Assembly: GCF_046630445.1 (NCBI RefSeq)
Contig: NC_092340.1
Coordinates: forward strand, 22,952,001 to 23,016,000
DNA from: Rutidosis leptorrhynchoides
Taxonomy: Eukaryota; Streptophyta; Magnoliopsida; Asterales; Asteraceae
Direction: 5' to 3'
DNA: 64,000 nucleotides
Part shown: positions 1 to 11,700 of the stretch, in pieces
Numbering within the stretch: the first letter of the stretch is position 1
How the letters are laid out: the number at the start of each line of letters is the position of its first letter
The notes under the pieces: generated by a model
What the model saw: only the letters and a program-made list of their open reading frames with translations
What the model was told of the DNA's origin: nothing
Databases searched by the model: none
Position numbers and translations under genes: made by a program

Positions 1-2866
1 GTTGTTGGGTTTTATATCTTCTCTTATATTTCGATGTCCCTGCTTCTGTCTCCCATAATCATTGTCATCTCCAGTTAATGTTTTCTTTTATTTGCTGCGA
101 TTTATACCCCAATTTCTGTTTCGAAGCTTTGTCCTTTTGTTTCTTCTTCTTGCGAGTAAGTACCACTTATAATGGTCCATAATTAGCAGATATGAATTTC
201 GGAATAAACATTGTTAATGTTCTAAGAAGGAAATTGTAATGGCACGATCTTGACTTGTCAAATTACTAGAATACCTCGGAAAAGACCGAATCATCAAGAA
301 ATATATTTTCTTGATATTTTAGAGGTTAAAGAGAATATAAGAGTCGTGTAACATGACACATGATGATGTTATGATCTGTGAATCATCACGTTCCATTTAG
401 AAACTCAGCATGACTTACTGTAATATAATCACGGTGATCAAGTGTCATTATATTATACTAACTCATGCTTCAGCTCCCAACACTACTTCAAAAATATTCC
501 TATTTTAAACTCGAATGTTTCAGAATTTAGAAACTAAAATAGTTTCTTTTATGATGTAATACAGATAGCGCGAAGAGGTAAATGATTTCAGATAAGAATA
601 ATTATGAAAATATCTTCAGAAATATGAAGGATATAATGAAAGATACGATGATATCTTAGAATTTCTAATATCAGAGGATGATGAAGGATATTGTTCGTAG
701 GGGTTTAGAGTCAGGAGCAAGGCATTCGATAATGACTTCAGCAGACACGGAATCATTTGGATTCTTTGAAGGTAGATTTCGTCCTTGTGATTTGTCCACA
801 GCCTCCTTCATACTTTGCTCAATCCGTTTTCCAGTTCCAAAACTTCTCTTTTTCTGAGCTTTGCCAATACACTAATCTTTATCATCAAACTTTTTACTGC
901 TAAGGTCGTTTACAGTATTTGTTGCTTCATCAGCATTTCGAGAACTAGTTCGCGGTTCAGAGTGTTTTTCAGAAACTTCACATTCGAATTATGTAAGCCT
1001 TGGAGATAGACGTTATATGTATAACTGTTGGCGTCAACATGCTGCGAGATTTCAAAATACTGATTGCTAATTCCCAATGATTCGTATGGCAATTCTCGTT
1101 ACAAGAGGCAGATGAGTAAATGATGGGGTTTTGATAAATATAATGACTTTTCGGAAAATCTCAGATCATTACGGTTGCTGATAAGTTTAATGCTAATGTG
1201 GCGAGATATGAAAGGTTCCCCGGTAACAATGGCGAAAGGGCACATATATATCAAGATTATGATAAGGCTACTCCGAATGAAAAATCGAAGTTGTCTTGCT
1301 GGAGCTGTGATAGAATTTGCTACTTTGAAAACGAATTGCAAAGTTATTTTTGCTAATAAATGCCAAAGAATCTGACACAGATATGTGTAGAATTATGACT
1401 TTGGTTTCAAGTGCTTTTTAAGTACATAACTGTGGGTAATATGTGGTTGAATCATCATCTCGATTGCTCATTATTTGAAGTGTCTTCAGAAATTTTTGAA
1501 GGGTTTGAACACAGATTGTAATCGTTAATATACCTTTGATGTTCTAACACAGTTTTTGAAGTCAAAGTATATCTTTGAAAGATGTAGGAATCTAAAAGTG
1601 ATGGTACCGGTTACATCTCGAATTGAATTCTGAGGTTTCAAAATCAGAATATGTAATTGGGTTTGAATGAGTATGGTTGTTTTGATTTCTATAAAGGAAT
1701 GTATATTATTGTGAAAGTAGGAATTATAGTTGATAATTTACTTAATCTGATTCGAAGAATGTAACATATTAATTGTGAATATATATATCCCTCGGGTATT
1801 ACCTACCCGTTAAAAAAAATTTCACAATTAATATTTTGTACATAAGAATTTTATTACAGCCTTTATGAAAATATATATGTATATATTCTCCTCAGATGTA
1901 ACATAGATTTTAATGAGTTAATACTAAATTAAACTCATTCGATTTACGGTTGGAACTAGAATTGAATAATCTCTTGAAGGCTTTAGAGATTACATAAGTA
2001 TTTCTTCAATAATATTGAAATTATGAATCAATACTTCGTTATTTGTTGAGGCGTGATGTTGGTTTTCGTTAAATTCTTGTGAACTTCGCAAAGTATGAAT
2101 GATGTTATCTGAAAAGTTTCGGTTACATCGATGATGAAAGTGTAAAATCAAATATATACTTGATTTATTAGGAATTGGAATTTGTTGAATTGAGATTGAG
2201 ATTGTAGTTAATGATGGTTAAGTTGCGGGCGAAGGACGTACATTATAGCATATTTGTAATATGAATTAACCGAGTAGTTAAGATTCACACACAATAGCTT
2301 AGCACGGAAAGATTTATTTTTATTACAAAATATATATATATAAAATATACATATAATTTCTTTAGAGGGAATGAGTTAATTCTTCATAACTTGTTGATAC
2401 AATATAAGCGTTATTGATTCGTAATGATGTCCACAGTGATTCTTGAACTGACGGAGTTTGTGATGTTATAGGTGTTGTTGATTCTGATGTTGACTGTACT
2501 GACGATGCTGGTGACGCTGACGGTACTGTTGATGCTGTTGGTAAAACAAGTTTAGCTTGTTAATCACACACCATTTTTGTCAGGGTTTCTACTCTTCCTT
2601 ATATCATTTTGGTTCGCTTAACTGATTTATGGTTAGGGCTAGATTAGATAATCTCTAAGACTTTAGAGATTATATAATCGCCGCGGAATGTTTTTCCAAT
2701 GAAGTTATGAATTAATACTTCGTCAGTTATTGTTATTGGTATTCCTTGGTATCCATGGTGCATATGACGTTGATGCTCGTGGGACAGATTGTAAAGTTGA
2801 GGTTTACGACGCAGTTGTGGTTAGAGGTGGTAATGGTACTGTTGGCGTTGATGATGGTGGTACTGG

Positions 2867-3301
2867 TTATGCTGCTGGTGCTGCTGCTGGTGTTTGTAAT
2901 CTTTGCACCATATTCTCCAAAGCTACTACCCGAGCGCGAAGCTCGTTGACTTCTTCTATAAAACCGGGGTGATTGTCGGTTCGGACGAGCGGATAAATAA
3001 AATCTAGAATTTGATGTAGTATATAATCGTAACGAGATACTCTGGAAATGAGAGAGAAAATGGTGTTTCGGGTTGGTTCGCCGGTAAGTGCTTCAGGTTC
3101 TTCGTCAAGAGGGCAATGTGATGGATGGAAGAGATCACCTTCTTCTTGTCTCCAATGATTGAGGAGGCTACGAATCCATCCCCAATTCATCCAGAATAGA
3201 TGATGGCTGATTGGTTGATCCATTCCAATCACACTGCTTTCAGAGCTGAAGTGGGATTCCATTTCGGAATCCGAGGAACTTGAATTAATGACGAATTCCA
3301 T
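2867..3301 (-). CDS. Extra 5' reading frame of the left gypsy element, coiled-coil C-terminus
   Basis: This 144-codon frame lies between the primer-binding site and where gag would be. Its C-terminal third (EEVNELRARVVALENMVQRL) has coiled-coil spacing and ends in an Ala/Pro-rich tail. The N-terminal half is Ser-rich and acidic, and a middle block has an NHWRQEEG-type motif. The frame at 58576-59409 in the Tekay element sits in the same place and also has an NHWR motif and a C-terminal coiled coil (ILQTRVTELEEQM). I infer that the two are related. Function is unknown. It is not a recognisable gag, protease or envelope domain. Confidence 0.45.
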   Translation of the reverse strand: MEFVINSSSSDSEMESHFSSESSVIGMDQPISHHLFWMNWGWIRSLLNHWRQEEGDLFHPSHCPLDEEPEALTGEPTRNTIFSLISRVSRYDYILHQILDFIYPLVRTDNHPGFIEEVNELRARVVALENMVQRLQTPAAAPAA

Positions 3302-3734
3302 TTCGTACGATTGAATAAAGGATTTTTCGATATAAAAATGATTTTCCGGCTATCGGGTGGTGTTCTATTTACATAGGATATCTGTATATATAGATCAAAA
3401 GATTTCGTAGATTACGAAGGAATTTACGAAATATATCAGGCAAAGTTTAAAGTAACAGATACGATAAGATATGATTTAGCAGATACGCTAAGATATGAAT
3501 TTTGTCTATACACTACTCATGCAATTAATGTAGCAAGACGTGTCTAGACTAATAATGATAAGCAGGTAATTTCCTAAGGATGATAAACAGATGATTTCCG
3601 ACTAGAAATGATAAGCAAAACTTTTGACATGCAGACACTGTCGAAGTCCAGACTCATTAATGCATCCTAACGACTTATCAGTTAGACACACTAATGCAGA
3701 CGTGGTTCGCTAAGACCACTGCTCCGATACCAAC

Positions 3735-5591
3735 TGAAAGGACCCGTTCATATACATTATAAACGATTCTCAATAGTTGATAACCTCGCGAGGTATTTGA
3801 CCTCTTATATGATACATTTTTCAGATATTGCATTCGTTTTTAAAAGATAAACTCTCTTTACATTGAAAATTGACAGGCATGCATACCATTTCATAATATC
3901 CAACTATAAATGACATAATCTGTCATTTACTTAATAATAATCTCTATTGAACTCAACGACTTGAATGCAATGTCTTTTGAAATATGCCATGAATGACTCC
4001 AAGTAATATCTTTAAAATGAGCAATTGCACAGAGAAAGATTTCTTTAACACCTGAGAATAAACATGCTTTAAAGTGTCAACCAAAAGGTTGGTGAGTTCA
4101 TTAGTTTATCATAATCATTCATTTCCATCATTTTAATAGACCACAAGAATTTCATTTCCAGTTCTCATAAATATACGTCCCATGCATAGAGACAAAAATC
4201 ATTCATATGGATTGAACACCTGGTAACTGACATTAACAAGATGCATATAAGAATATCCCCTATCATTCCGAGAAATCCTTCGGACATGATAAATACGAAT
4301 TCGAAGTACTAAAGCATCCGGTACTTTGGATGGGGTTCGTTAGGCCCAATAGATATATCTTTAGGATTCGCGTCAATTAGGCATGCACTAATTCTCAAAA
4401 TTAGTGATGTTCCCTAATTCTTAGGCTACCAAGCAAAAAGGGGCATATTCGGCTTCGATCATTCAATCATATAATGTATATTCGATTACTTGTGTCTATT
4501 TCGTAAAACATTTATAAAAATTTCGCATGTATTCTCAGCCTAAAAATATAAAGGGTAAAAAGGTAAACGAAACTCACCATACTGTATTTCGTAGTAAAAA
4601 TACATATGACGTCATTGAACAAGTGCAAGGTTGGCCTCAGATTCACGAACCTATATTAATTATATATATTTATATGTTGGTCAATATTTGTCTAACAGTT
4701 TAGGTCAGGTCATAGTGTATCACAATCCTAATGCTCGAGACTAATATGCAACAGTCAACTTGACCCAAAATGATTTTCAAAATCCATACATGATTATCAT
4801 ATAACTTAAATATCGTCATTTTATATATATTTACTATTTTTAACAGGTTTTATGAAAGTAAATAATAAAAGTCATTTGTTAATAAAAATTTATATTTAAA
4901 ATTTATATATGATAAAAATATACTTTTATATATCTTAAGTAATAAAATTTATAAAGTTCATTTAATATAACGATAGGTACTATTAATGAAAATATATTAC
5001 GTGTAATAAAATATCTTTGTATTACATATTTATTTGATAAAATAATATCGATAATAACAATAATAGTTAGAAGTTATGTTATTTTGTAATAATAGTTATT
5101 ATTATTCTGCTAATAAAATATCTATATTTATATTTACTAAAAATGATATTAAAATGATAATTTTTATTAATAATAGTACTAAGCTGATAAAAATAATGAT
5201 ATTTTATAGTAACAATGATATTTCTATTAAAAATGATAATTTTAGTAAAAATAATAGTTTTAATATTGATAATACTTTTAATAATAATAAAATGATAAAA
5301 GTAATAAGAACGATAATTTTATATAATTCAATATCTTACAATATTTTAATTTCATCATGATTCTCATACTCATTATTTCCTAATCGATTTGTTTAATATC
5401 TTTTAGTCGTCTTTTATATCGCATTCATAATAATGATAATAATATTAGTCATAATAGTTAGATGATACTAATATCAATTTTTAATGATAATAATCCTAAT
5501 AATAATAATTATTATAATAACATTAATGATAATACTAATAACTATTTTAATGATAGTAATAATAAAAATAATAATATTAATGATAATATTA

Positions 5592-5658
<67 letters not shown>

Positions 5659-7979
5659 TAATAATAATAATAATAATAATAATAATTAGATAAAAACTAG
5701 AACGACGATAATAACGACGATAATAATAATCATTTTTAATAATAATACAAAAATTCAATTGACTATATCTTCTAATCCGTTCATCGAAACCATTCGATAT
5801 CTAAATGAAAAGTTCTTAATTTTTCGCTAGCTTTCCAACAACATGCATATCTTATACCTTATCTCAACCGCATATGTAACTAATTCAAGATTCAACATAA
5901 CCTATCTAATAGCAATGTCAAAAGTACAAGCATGCATAATCCTATATCCTCGAGCACTAGTCAGGGATACACTATTAGTATGTAAAAATTAAATTATGAG
6001 TGCTTACGTATCAATATTGAGATTCAATATTGCAGGAAAGGTACGTAGACTCAACGGAGACGATAAATACTAGGTTGACCTCATGAGTATACCCTCGACC
6101 CATACCCATAACCTCCATAGCTATAACTCATAATTTACTTAGCTTTATCCCGTTCATAAAAATCCGTTTTGAAAATAATGCACTCATGACCTCGTCGTAG
6201 TATTTTATGTAAAATACTAATAATAATAATACTAATACTACTAATAATAAGTTTAATAATAATAATAATCTTTATAATCTTAATAATCATAATATAATAT
6301 AAATACATATATACCGAGAGAGATAGAAGAATAGATTGAATTCTATTTGAACTAATTCACGTTCAAGCTTTATAGCCTTAAACTGGAAACACTAGCTCCG
6401 AAATTGCGATATGTTTGTGTATAAATGGTTCGTGATTGTGGAGACCCCAATTACAGCTCATTTTCCACTTCGTTTACTTTGCCGACAATTTACTTGTAAC
6501 ATATGTTATATTTTATATATTATTTAATATATAATATATTTAATCTTTAAAATTAATTAAATATTATATTATATTCTCGTGCATAGTTAATTTGTAATTT
6601 TAGTTCCAATGAGTCGTATGTTGTCACTCGATTTATGTACCACTTTCAGTTTTTCGAACGCGCTTTCATACGTTTAGAAAACTAGCCTTTTATGTTACGC
6701 GACGTGTACCCTTATTAATAATTTGACTTACTCATCAATAAATTATCTTATAAAAAATGTAAATTATAAAATTGAGCGTTGTGGTCATTTGCTTCTATAA
6801 ATCAGTGACTCGTTGTTCGTCAAAATATATTATTTTAAATCATGACGTTTTATGACTAAATTAAAATATATATATATTTTTATTTAGAATTGTAAATTTG
6901 TACATAATATATGTTTGAAATATTTATCTAATGATACAATATTTAGTCTTTCAAAACCAATTATTTTTCAAAGTTCGTTTTAAAATCGTTCAGAAAAATA
7001 TTATAACTCGTAACGTTTTCATTTAAAAACTTAATTAAATACAATTCATTTATGTATTAACTTTTTAAATATCAATCGCATCACTAAGCAAATGTTACTA
7101 TCGTGTACTAAATTAATTTAAAAACATATATATTTAATGAACACGTTTTAATGTACGTTGCAAGTTATTCATATATCTAACAACTAATATTCCAACTTAC
7201 GTTATTTAAACATATACATTAATAATCTAGTTCTATTATGTCGAAAAACGTTTTTACTTAAGAGAGTAAAATAATAAATAAATCATAACAGGTTTCAAGT
7301 TATTAACTTACATTTTAATCATGAGTTGTAGGATTAGATCAAATGGATAAATGTACGTATAAAATCATCTTAACATGACAAATGGTTTTATCTTGCCGAC
7401 GAACATTAATTCAATTATTTACTCTTCATGATAAAATATCATTAAAGACTAGTAGTTAACCTATCAATAGTCACGAGAAAATTATTGTAAGGCATATATT
7501 GAAAATCAAACAGGAGTCTCTACTAATCCGACTAGCTCTCGCTATTTGACACTTTGTCCTTACTCGAAGATCACTTTACCATTTATTCCGAATATCGTTA
7601 AAAAGAAATGTTTTCCAAATCAAAGTGAACCTCCTAACAAAGACTCGTAATCGTAATTCAATGTATCTGATAAATCAATCATTTGATATCATCTTCTAAT
7701 TCCATCGATAATTATATTTTGAAACAAATACGTTTATGTAAAGTATTATACGTCTAATACTTTGTTAATGTTTTCAAGCTATAATATATACACATATACA
7801 TATATATTCATATCCGTTTATCTAATGGTTCGTGAATCGTCGAAATTTGGTCGAGGTTAAATGAATATATGAACACAGTTTAAGATTCTTGAATTTTAAG
7901 TTAACAAACTTTGCTTATTGTGTCGGAAACATATAAAGATTAAAGTTTAAATTTGTTCAAAAATTTCCGGGTCGTCACA
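3735..7979 (-). repeat. 5' LTR of the left-hand gypsy element (about 4.2 kb)
   Basis: The LTR is bounded by TGTGACGACC at 7979 and CCTTTCA at 3735 on the minus strand and abuts the primer-binding site. It is unusually long and very AT-rich. The stretch 4860-5760 is low-complexity sequence rich in TAA/AAT triplets, with a near-pure microsatellite at about 5600-5689. Long open frames there (Asn-rich or Ile-rich) are artefacts of the triplet repeat. Confidence 0.7.
5600..5689. repeat. (TAA)n / (AAT)n microsatellite
   Basis: A nearly uninterrupted AAT triplet array inside the long LTR, flanked by about 500 bp of degenerate versions of the same triplet. Confidence 0.95.
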
Positions 7980-9824
7980 AGCATGAACTTGAAACTTGGT
8001 GTGTTTGATCTTGAGATTTGGTTGCTTAAATGTTGTTAAATGTTAAAAGTTCATGTATTAAATGTGTTACTAGCATCACTAGCTTCAATTTGATGTGTAT
8101 GTTTACTTAGAAAGACTCCATAAACATAATTGCTAAATTTATGATTTTGAGTTAGGGTTTGATAGAAGTAAAATGAACTTTGGATGCATTAAATGACTTG
8201 CAATGTTGTTTGTAAGTATTTAGTTGTATTATATGCGTAATTACCTATGAAACGGCGTATTATATGTGTACATTTAATTCCCGAATCACCAAATGTATTT
8301 ATGAACTTGAAAGCATTTATGATGAGCATTAATTGAACCTTCAATTTGATTTTGATTATTGTAAATGATGTTTTTGGTCAATGAAATATGTTTATTTGGG
8401 TTCTTCGTTAAATTACCTTTCAAACAATATAGGGTGCGTGTTTTAAATGTTTACGGGTCATTAATTATGTTTGTTTGAAGTTTGGCTCGTTATGACACTT
8501 GAAAAATGGCCAGAATTTTGATCAGATGCCAACCGCGGCTCGGGCCTCCAAGCTGCGGCGCGACTTAACACTAACCCAGATGGTCTGGGACCATCAAAAG
8601 CCTCGACCCCCAAAACAAGTTTTAACCCGCGGCGCGGGGATTCCAGCCGCGGCGCGGCTTAAAGCTTTAAAAAATGGCTGTCCAAATTTGCAACTTACAT
8701 TTAATTCCAACTATGCTACGCACCTCCGATTAACATGTAACTTGTTCTAACATGCTCATATATGATTTTAAAACTCGGAAAAATTGTCCGAGACCTGACT
8801 CGAACGTGTTGACTTTTTCGTTGACTTTGACTTAACCAAAGTTGACTTTTATCCAAACTTAACCGAATACTTATGCAATCGTTCTAACATGCTTTTATAC
8901 TTGAATCTTGCATGAAACTTGACAATTTGATTCACATGCTACATTAATCGAGTCATAACGAGCCATAAGACTAATTGAACACTTTGACCGACCGTGTTTA
9001 CCGATATTGATACAACCTATTTGTTTAGGTCAAGACTAGCATTCGTTCTTGCACTCAAGGTGAGATCATAGTCCCACCTTTTTCAACAACTTTTACTTTT
9101 AAACTATGGGATGAGAAACATATACGTATCATTGTTTTATGCTTTGAACACAAGTACGAAAACAAACATTCCACAACGAGTTAGAACAGAAAGCCTCAAT
9201 TCAATTATCATTAGTTACACTTGCAGGGTGTAAATGTGAACTTATGTTATGTGATCACATTGGGCTTGATGAGCCCTCATTCGGACGGTTCGCTACCGTT
9301 AGCGGATGAAATATATTTTCGAGTATAGTGTATGTTCTAACACTACGTAACAGGGTACAAAACAGTTAAGTCTTGATAATTGGGTGCTCGCGAACATACT
9401 TTTGGCATACAAACGATTTGGATAATCAACTATATTAAATCTTGTGGTTCAAAAACAACTTTACTAATACACCTATGATTTCACCAACGTTTTTCGTTGA
9501 CAGTTTTCTATATGTTTTCTCAGGTCCTTGAACACTAAGTGATACATGCTTCCGCACATTATTTTTGATACTTGCTTGGATGTCGAGTATACATGCATAC
9601 GTGGAGCGTCTTTTGACTTAACTTAATTTGTGTCGCATAGGTTTCAATTGTACTTAAAACATTGTAACATGTTTGGTCGTCGAACTACTTTGTAAACTTT
9701 GAAACATCTTTATAATTGAAATGAATGCGACATATTTTGGTCAAACGTTGTTTTAAAGACTTATGACCACGTAATGGGAGCTAAGTAGACGGCGCCGTCA
9801 ATGACGATTTTGTCGGGTCGCTAC
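7980..9824 (-). mobile_element. Gypsy LTR fragment, second family
   Basis: On the minus strand the sequence starts TGTAGCGACCCGACAAAATC at 9824, a typical plant gypsy LTR start, and runs left until cut by the long LTR ending at 7979. It includes GC-rich blocks (about 8530-8660) with repeated CCGCGGCGCGG-like words. The frame at 8499-8750 looks accidental. The left breakpoint of the locus duplication (8947) lies inside this LTR. No internal region or second LTR is seen, so it is either a solo LTR or a truncated one. Confidence 0.55.
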
Positions 9825-10421
9825 AGAATGTATATGTGACATATTATTTTAATTTTTGTGTCGTATTAATTTCTTTAATATTATATATATGTAAAATTAT
9901 AATAATAATAACAAATGCCAAATGACTATTGTTTAAAACCCCTAACGACTATGTTTTTTTACTACTATATATACTCCATTCTTTTATCATCAAATCACAC
10001 TTCTAATTTTCCACAACTTCTTAGTTCTTGAAACTCCCTTCCTATCATTCATTATGAATCTGTCATTTCACGATCCCCTTAAATATAAATACGGGTTCGA
10101 GGGATTCGTGAACTACTAGCCTTTCCATCTGCTTCTTCTTCCGTAAAATTATTGACAAACTGAACAATTTTTTCATCACCGAAATCGAATTCAAGAAAGA
10201 ACTTGAACATTTTTTATGTTTTATACATTGCGAAAATTGAATATATTTTAGATGAAAATGAAAAAGATGAATCGTTTGTGTAAAAATGGTTATATATGAA
10301 GGTATATATAAAAAACTAATGATTTTTTTTTTAATAAAATTTCAACAGATATAATAGCGAGCATCAATCAAAATCTGCCAGCTCCAACAAATGCTCCTTG
10401 CTTCCTGCGTCGGAAAGCAAA
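9825..10421. other. Intergenic, nothing identified
   Basis: AT-rich sequence between the LTR fragment and a TRIM-like element. A TATATATA-type box near 9965 is followed by a short open stretch, but I could not assign any gene. The copy B counterpart is 23472-24068. Confidence 0.6.
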
Positions 10422-10635
10422 TGTGAAATAATAGACTTAAGTCCAATCCAACCCCAAAAGTTAACTCAAGAGGATGAGGAACCCAAGCTATTATAAGCAC
10501 CACAATATTTAGGTGCCTAGCAGATGTGGTATGAGAATTATATTACTCAACACGGCCCCCTCACACGAGGCGCAGATTACTGCGGGCGCGGTCTCAACAT
10601 CAATAACCGTAGATCTGATACCATGTAAAATAATA
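10422..10635 (-). mobile_element. TRIM-like element remnant (short LTR, polypurine tract, primer site)
   Basis: Read on the minus strand: a 131-bp LTR-like block (10552 down to 10422) beginning TGTTGAGTAATATAATTC and ending TTTCACA. It is preceded by a G-rich polypurine-like tract (GTGAGGGGGCCG, 10553-10564). About 50 bp before that is a primer-binding-like TGGTATCAGATC (10612-10623), abutting the last dozen bases of a second LTR. The tiny interior and short LTR fit a terminal-repeat retrotransposon in miniature. The LTR end word recurs inverted at about 11080-11102, to the right of the gag relic. Confidence 0.45.
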
Positions 10636-10689
10636 AAATAACAATTCAACAAATGATCCATTGTATCTTGCCAATTCCGATCATCCTGG

Positions 10690-11074
10690 TATGACGTTGA
10701 CTACCACTCCGTTCAATGGAAGCAATTATACTTGATGGAATAGGACGATCAAAATGGCGTTAGGTGCAAAGCTGAAGCTAGGGTTCATTGATGGAACTTT
10801 GGCTAAACCTGCTGTTACAGATGCTAATTTTCAGAGGTGGACTCGCTGTGACTATATGGTAATTTGCTGGATCTTAAATTCTATGATTGCCGAGTTGTCT
10901 GAATCGTTCTTGTATGCACAATCTGCTCAAGAATTATGGAAACAACTTAATGAAAGATATGGTCAGAGTAATGGTCCTCTGATTTATCATATTGAAAGAG
11001 AGCTTAGTAAAGTTAATCAAGGAGGATTGACTGTTGCTGCTTATTATAATAAATTGAAAAGATTTTGGGGTTGA
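10690..11074 (+). pseudogene. Copia gag (UBN2-type) relic, copy A
   Basis: The reading frame encodes the N-terminal part of a Ty1/copia Gag. It starts at the TTTPFNGSNYT-like block, then KLGFIDGTLAKP, NSMIAELSESFLYA, LWKQLNERYGQSNGP and LSKVNQGGLTVAAYYNKLK, all typical of the plant UBN2/gag-polypeptide family. It ends after about 125 codons with no nucleocapsid or pol, so it is an isolated, broken fossil. It lies between a TRIM-like remnant and the eL41 promoter. Confidence 0.8.
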
Positions 11075-11284
11075 ATTGAGCTCAAGTCTATTATTTCACA
11101 GCAACCAACATCGACAAAACTTGCGAATCCAACGTCGCATTAGGCCAAGAGTGGGCGTGGGTTTTGGAGCCACGTCGGATCCCACAGCGTGACTTGGTTA
11201 GCGTTACAAACGGTCTAACTAGTAGCATAAGAAATCTACGACGTACAAGTTTTCGTTAATCATGCATGATAGAGTCAGAAATTT

Positions 11285-11497
11285 ATCAACGGCCCAAATA
11301 AAACCCAACTAATTTGGGCTTTAAATTTGTAAAATTTTAACCCGGACTTAATCCCGGATCGATCCACACAAATTTAGGGTTCCCCCTAAATAGACACCCA
11401 CTCACACATCTCCATATCTTTTTCCAACCACAGTCGGCTAGGGTTTTTTTACAATCGAATCAGAGCAGACGCAAAAAACTTACCTTTTTCGATCACC
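11285..11497 (+). promoter_or_regulatory. eL41 promoter and 5' leader, copy A
   Basis: The region holds the element set usual for plant ribosomal-protein promoters: site II-like words GGCCCAA (11291-11297) and TGGGCT (11315-11320), and telo-box-like TTTAGGGTT (11373-11381) and CTAGGGTTTT (about 11439). A pyrimidine-rich stretch leads into the start codon at 11498. The transcription start is not determined. Copy B has the same region at 24932-25144. Confidence 0.6.
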
Positions 11498-11700
11498 ATG
11501 AGAGCTAAGGTAAGTTGATCATTTCAATTGTACTGTTAATATCTGCTTTATTCTATATACATCTTTGTTGATTAAGTACGGATATATTACTTCTCATATA
11601 TTAATGAAATTGAATTGATTTGTTAATTGTTCAGTGGAAGAAGAAGAGAATGAGGAGATTGAAGAGGAAGCGCCGAAAGATGAGGCAGAGATCCAAGTAG
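11498..11700 (+). CDS. RPL41: Ribosomal protein eL41 (RPL41), copy A
   Basis: A 25-codon gene in two exons. Exon 1 (11498-11509) encodes MRAK and ends at a GT donor. Exon 2 (11635-11700) follows TTCAG, starts WKKKRMRRLK, is almost wholly Lys/Arg, and ends QRSK-stop. The product matches the highly conserved, nearly invariant eL41 of eukaryotes, a tiny basic helix at the interface of the 60S and 40S subunits. The first intron sits after codon 4 and the promoter carries telo-box and site II words, both usual for plant ribosomal genes. Nothing is broken. With its twin in copy B it is the only host gene here that looks fully functional. Confidence 0.95.

Larger units (their letters stand above)
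1..7979 (-). mobile_element. Gypsy (probably Tekay-clade) LTR element, 5' half, truncated by the window edge
   Basis: On the minus strand the order is 5' LTR (7979 down to 3735), a two-base gap, a primer-binding site matching initiator tRNA-Met (3716-3732, core TGGTATCGGAGC), then internal sequence to the left edge. The LTR begins TGTGACGACCCGG and ends GGTCCTTTCA, giving proper TG...CA ends. Several short blocks in this LTR (for example around 4085-4105) resemble the LTR of the Tekay element at 50904-62586, hence the clade call. Only one convincing reading frame remains internally (2867-3301). The rest of 1-2866 is AT-rich and degraded, with no recognisable gag or pol. The other LTR and the target duplication lie outside the window. 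It looks old and broken in many places. Confidence 0.7.

Noticed and set aside
5462-5758. Long Asn-rich and Ile-rich open frames on both strands
   Set aside because: They are translations of a TAA/AAT triplet microsatellite within an LTR.
8499-8750. 83-codon frame with GC-rich composition
   Set aside because: Sits in a GC-rich part of a gypsy LTR fragment; repetitive CCGCGGCGCGG words explain the open frame.
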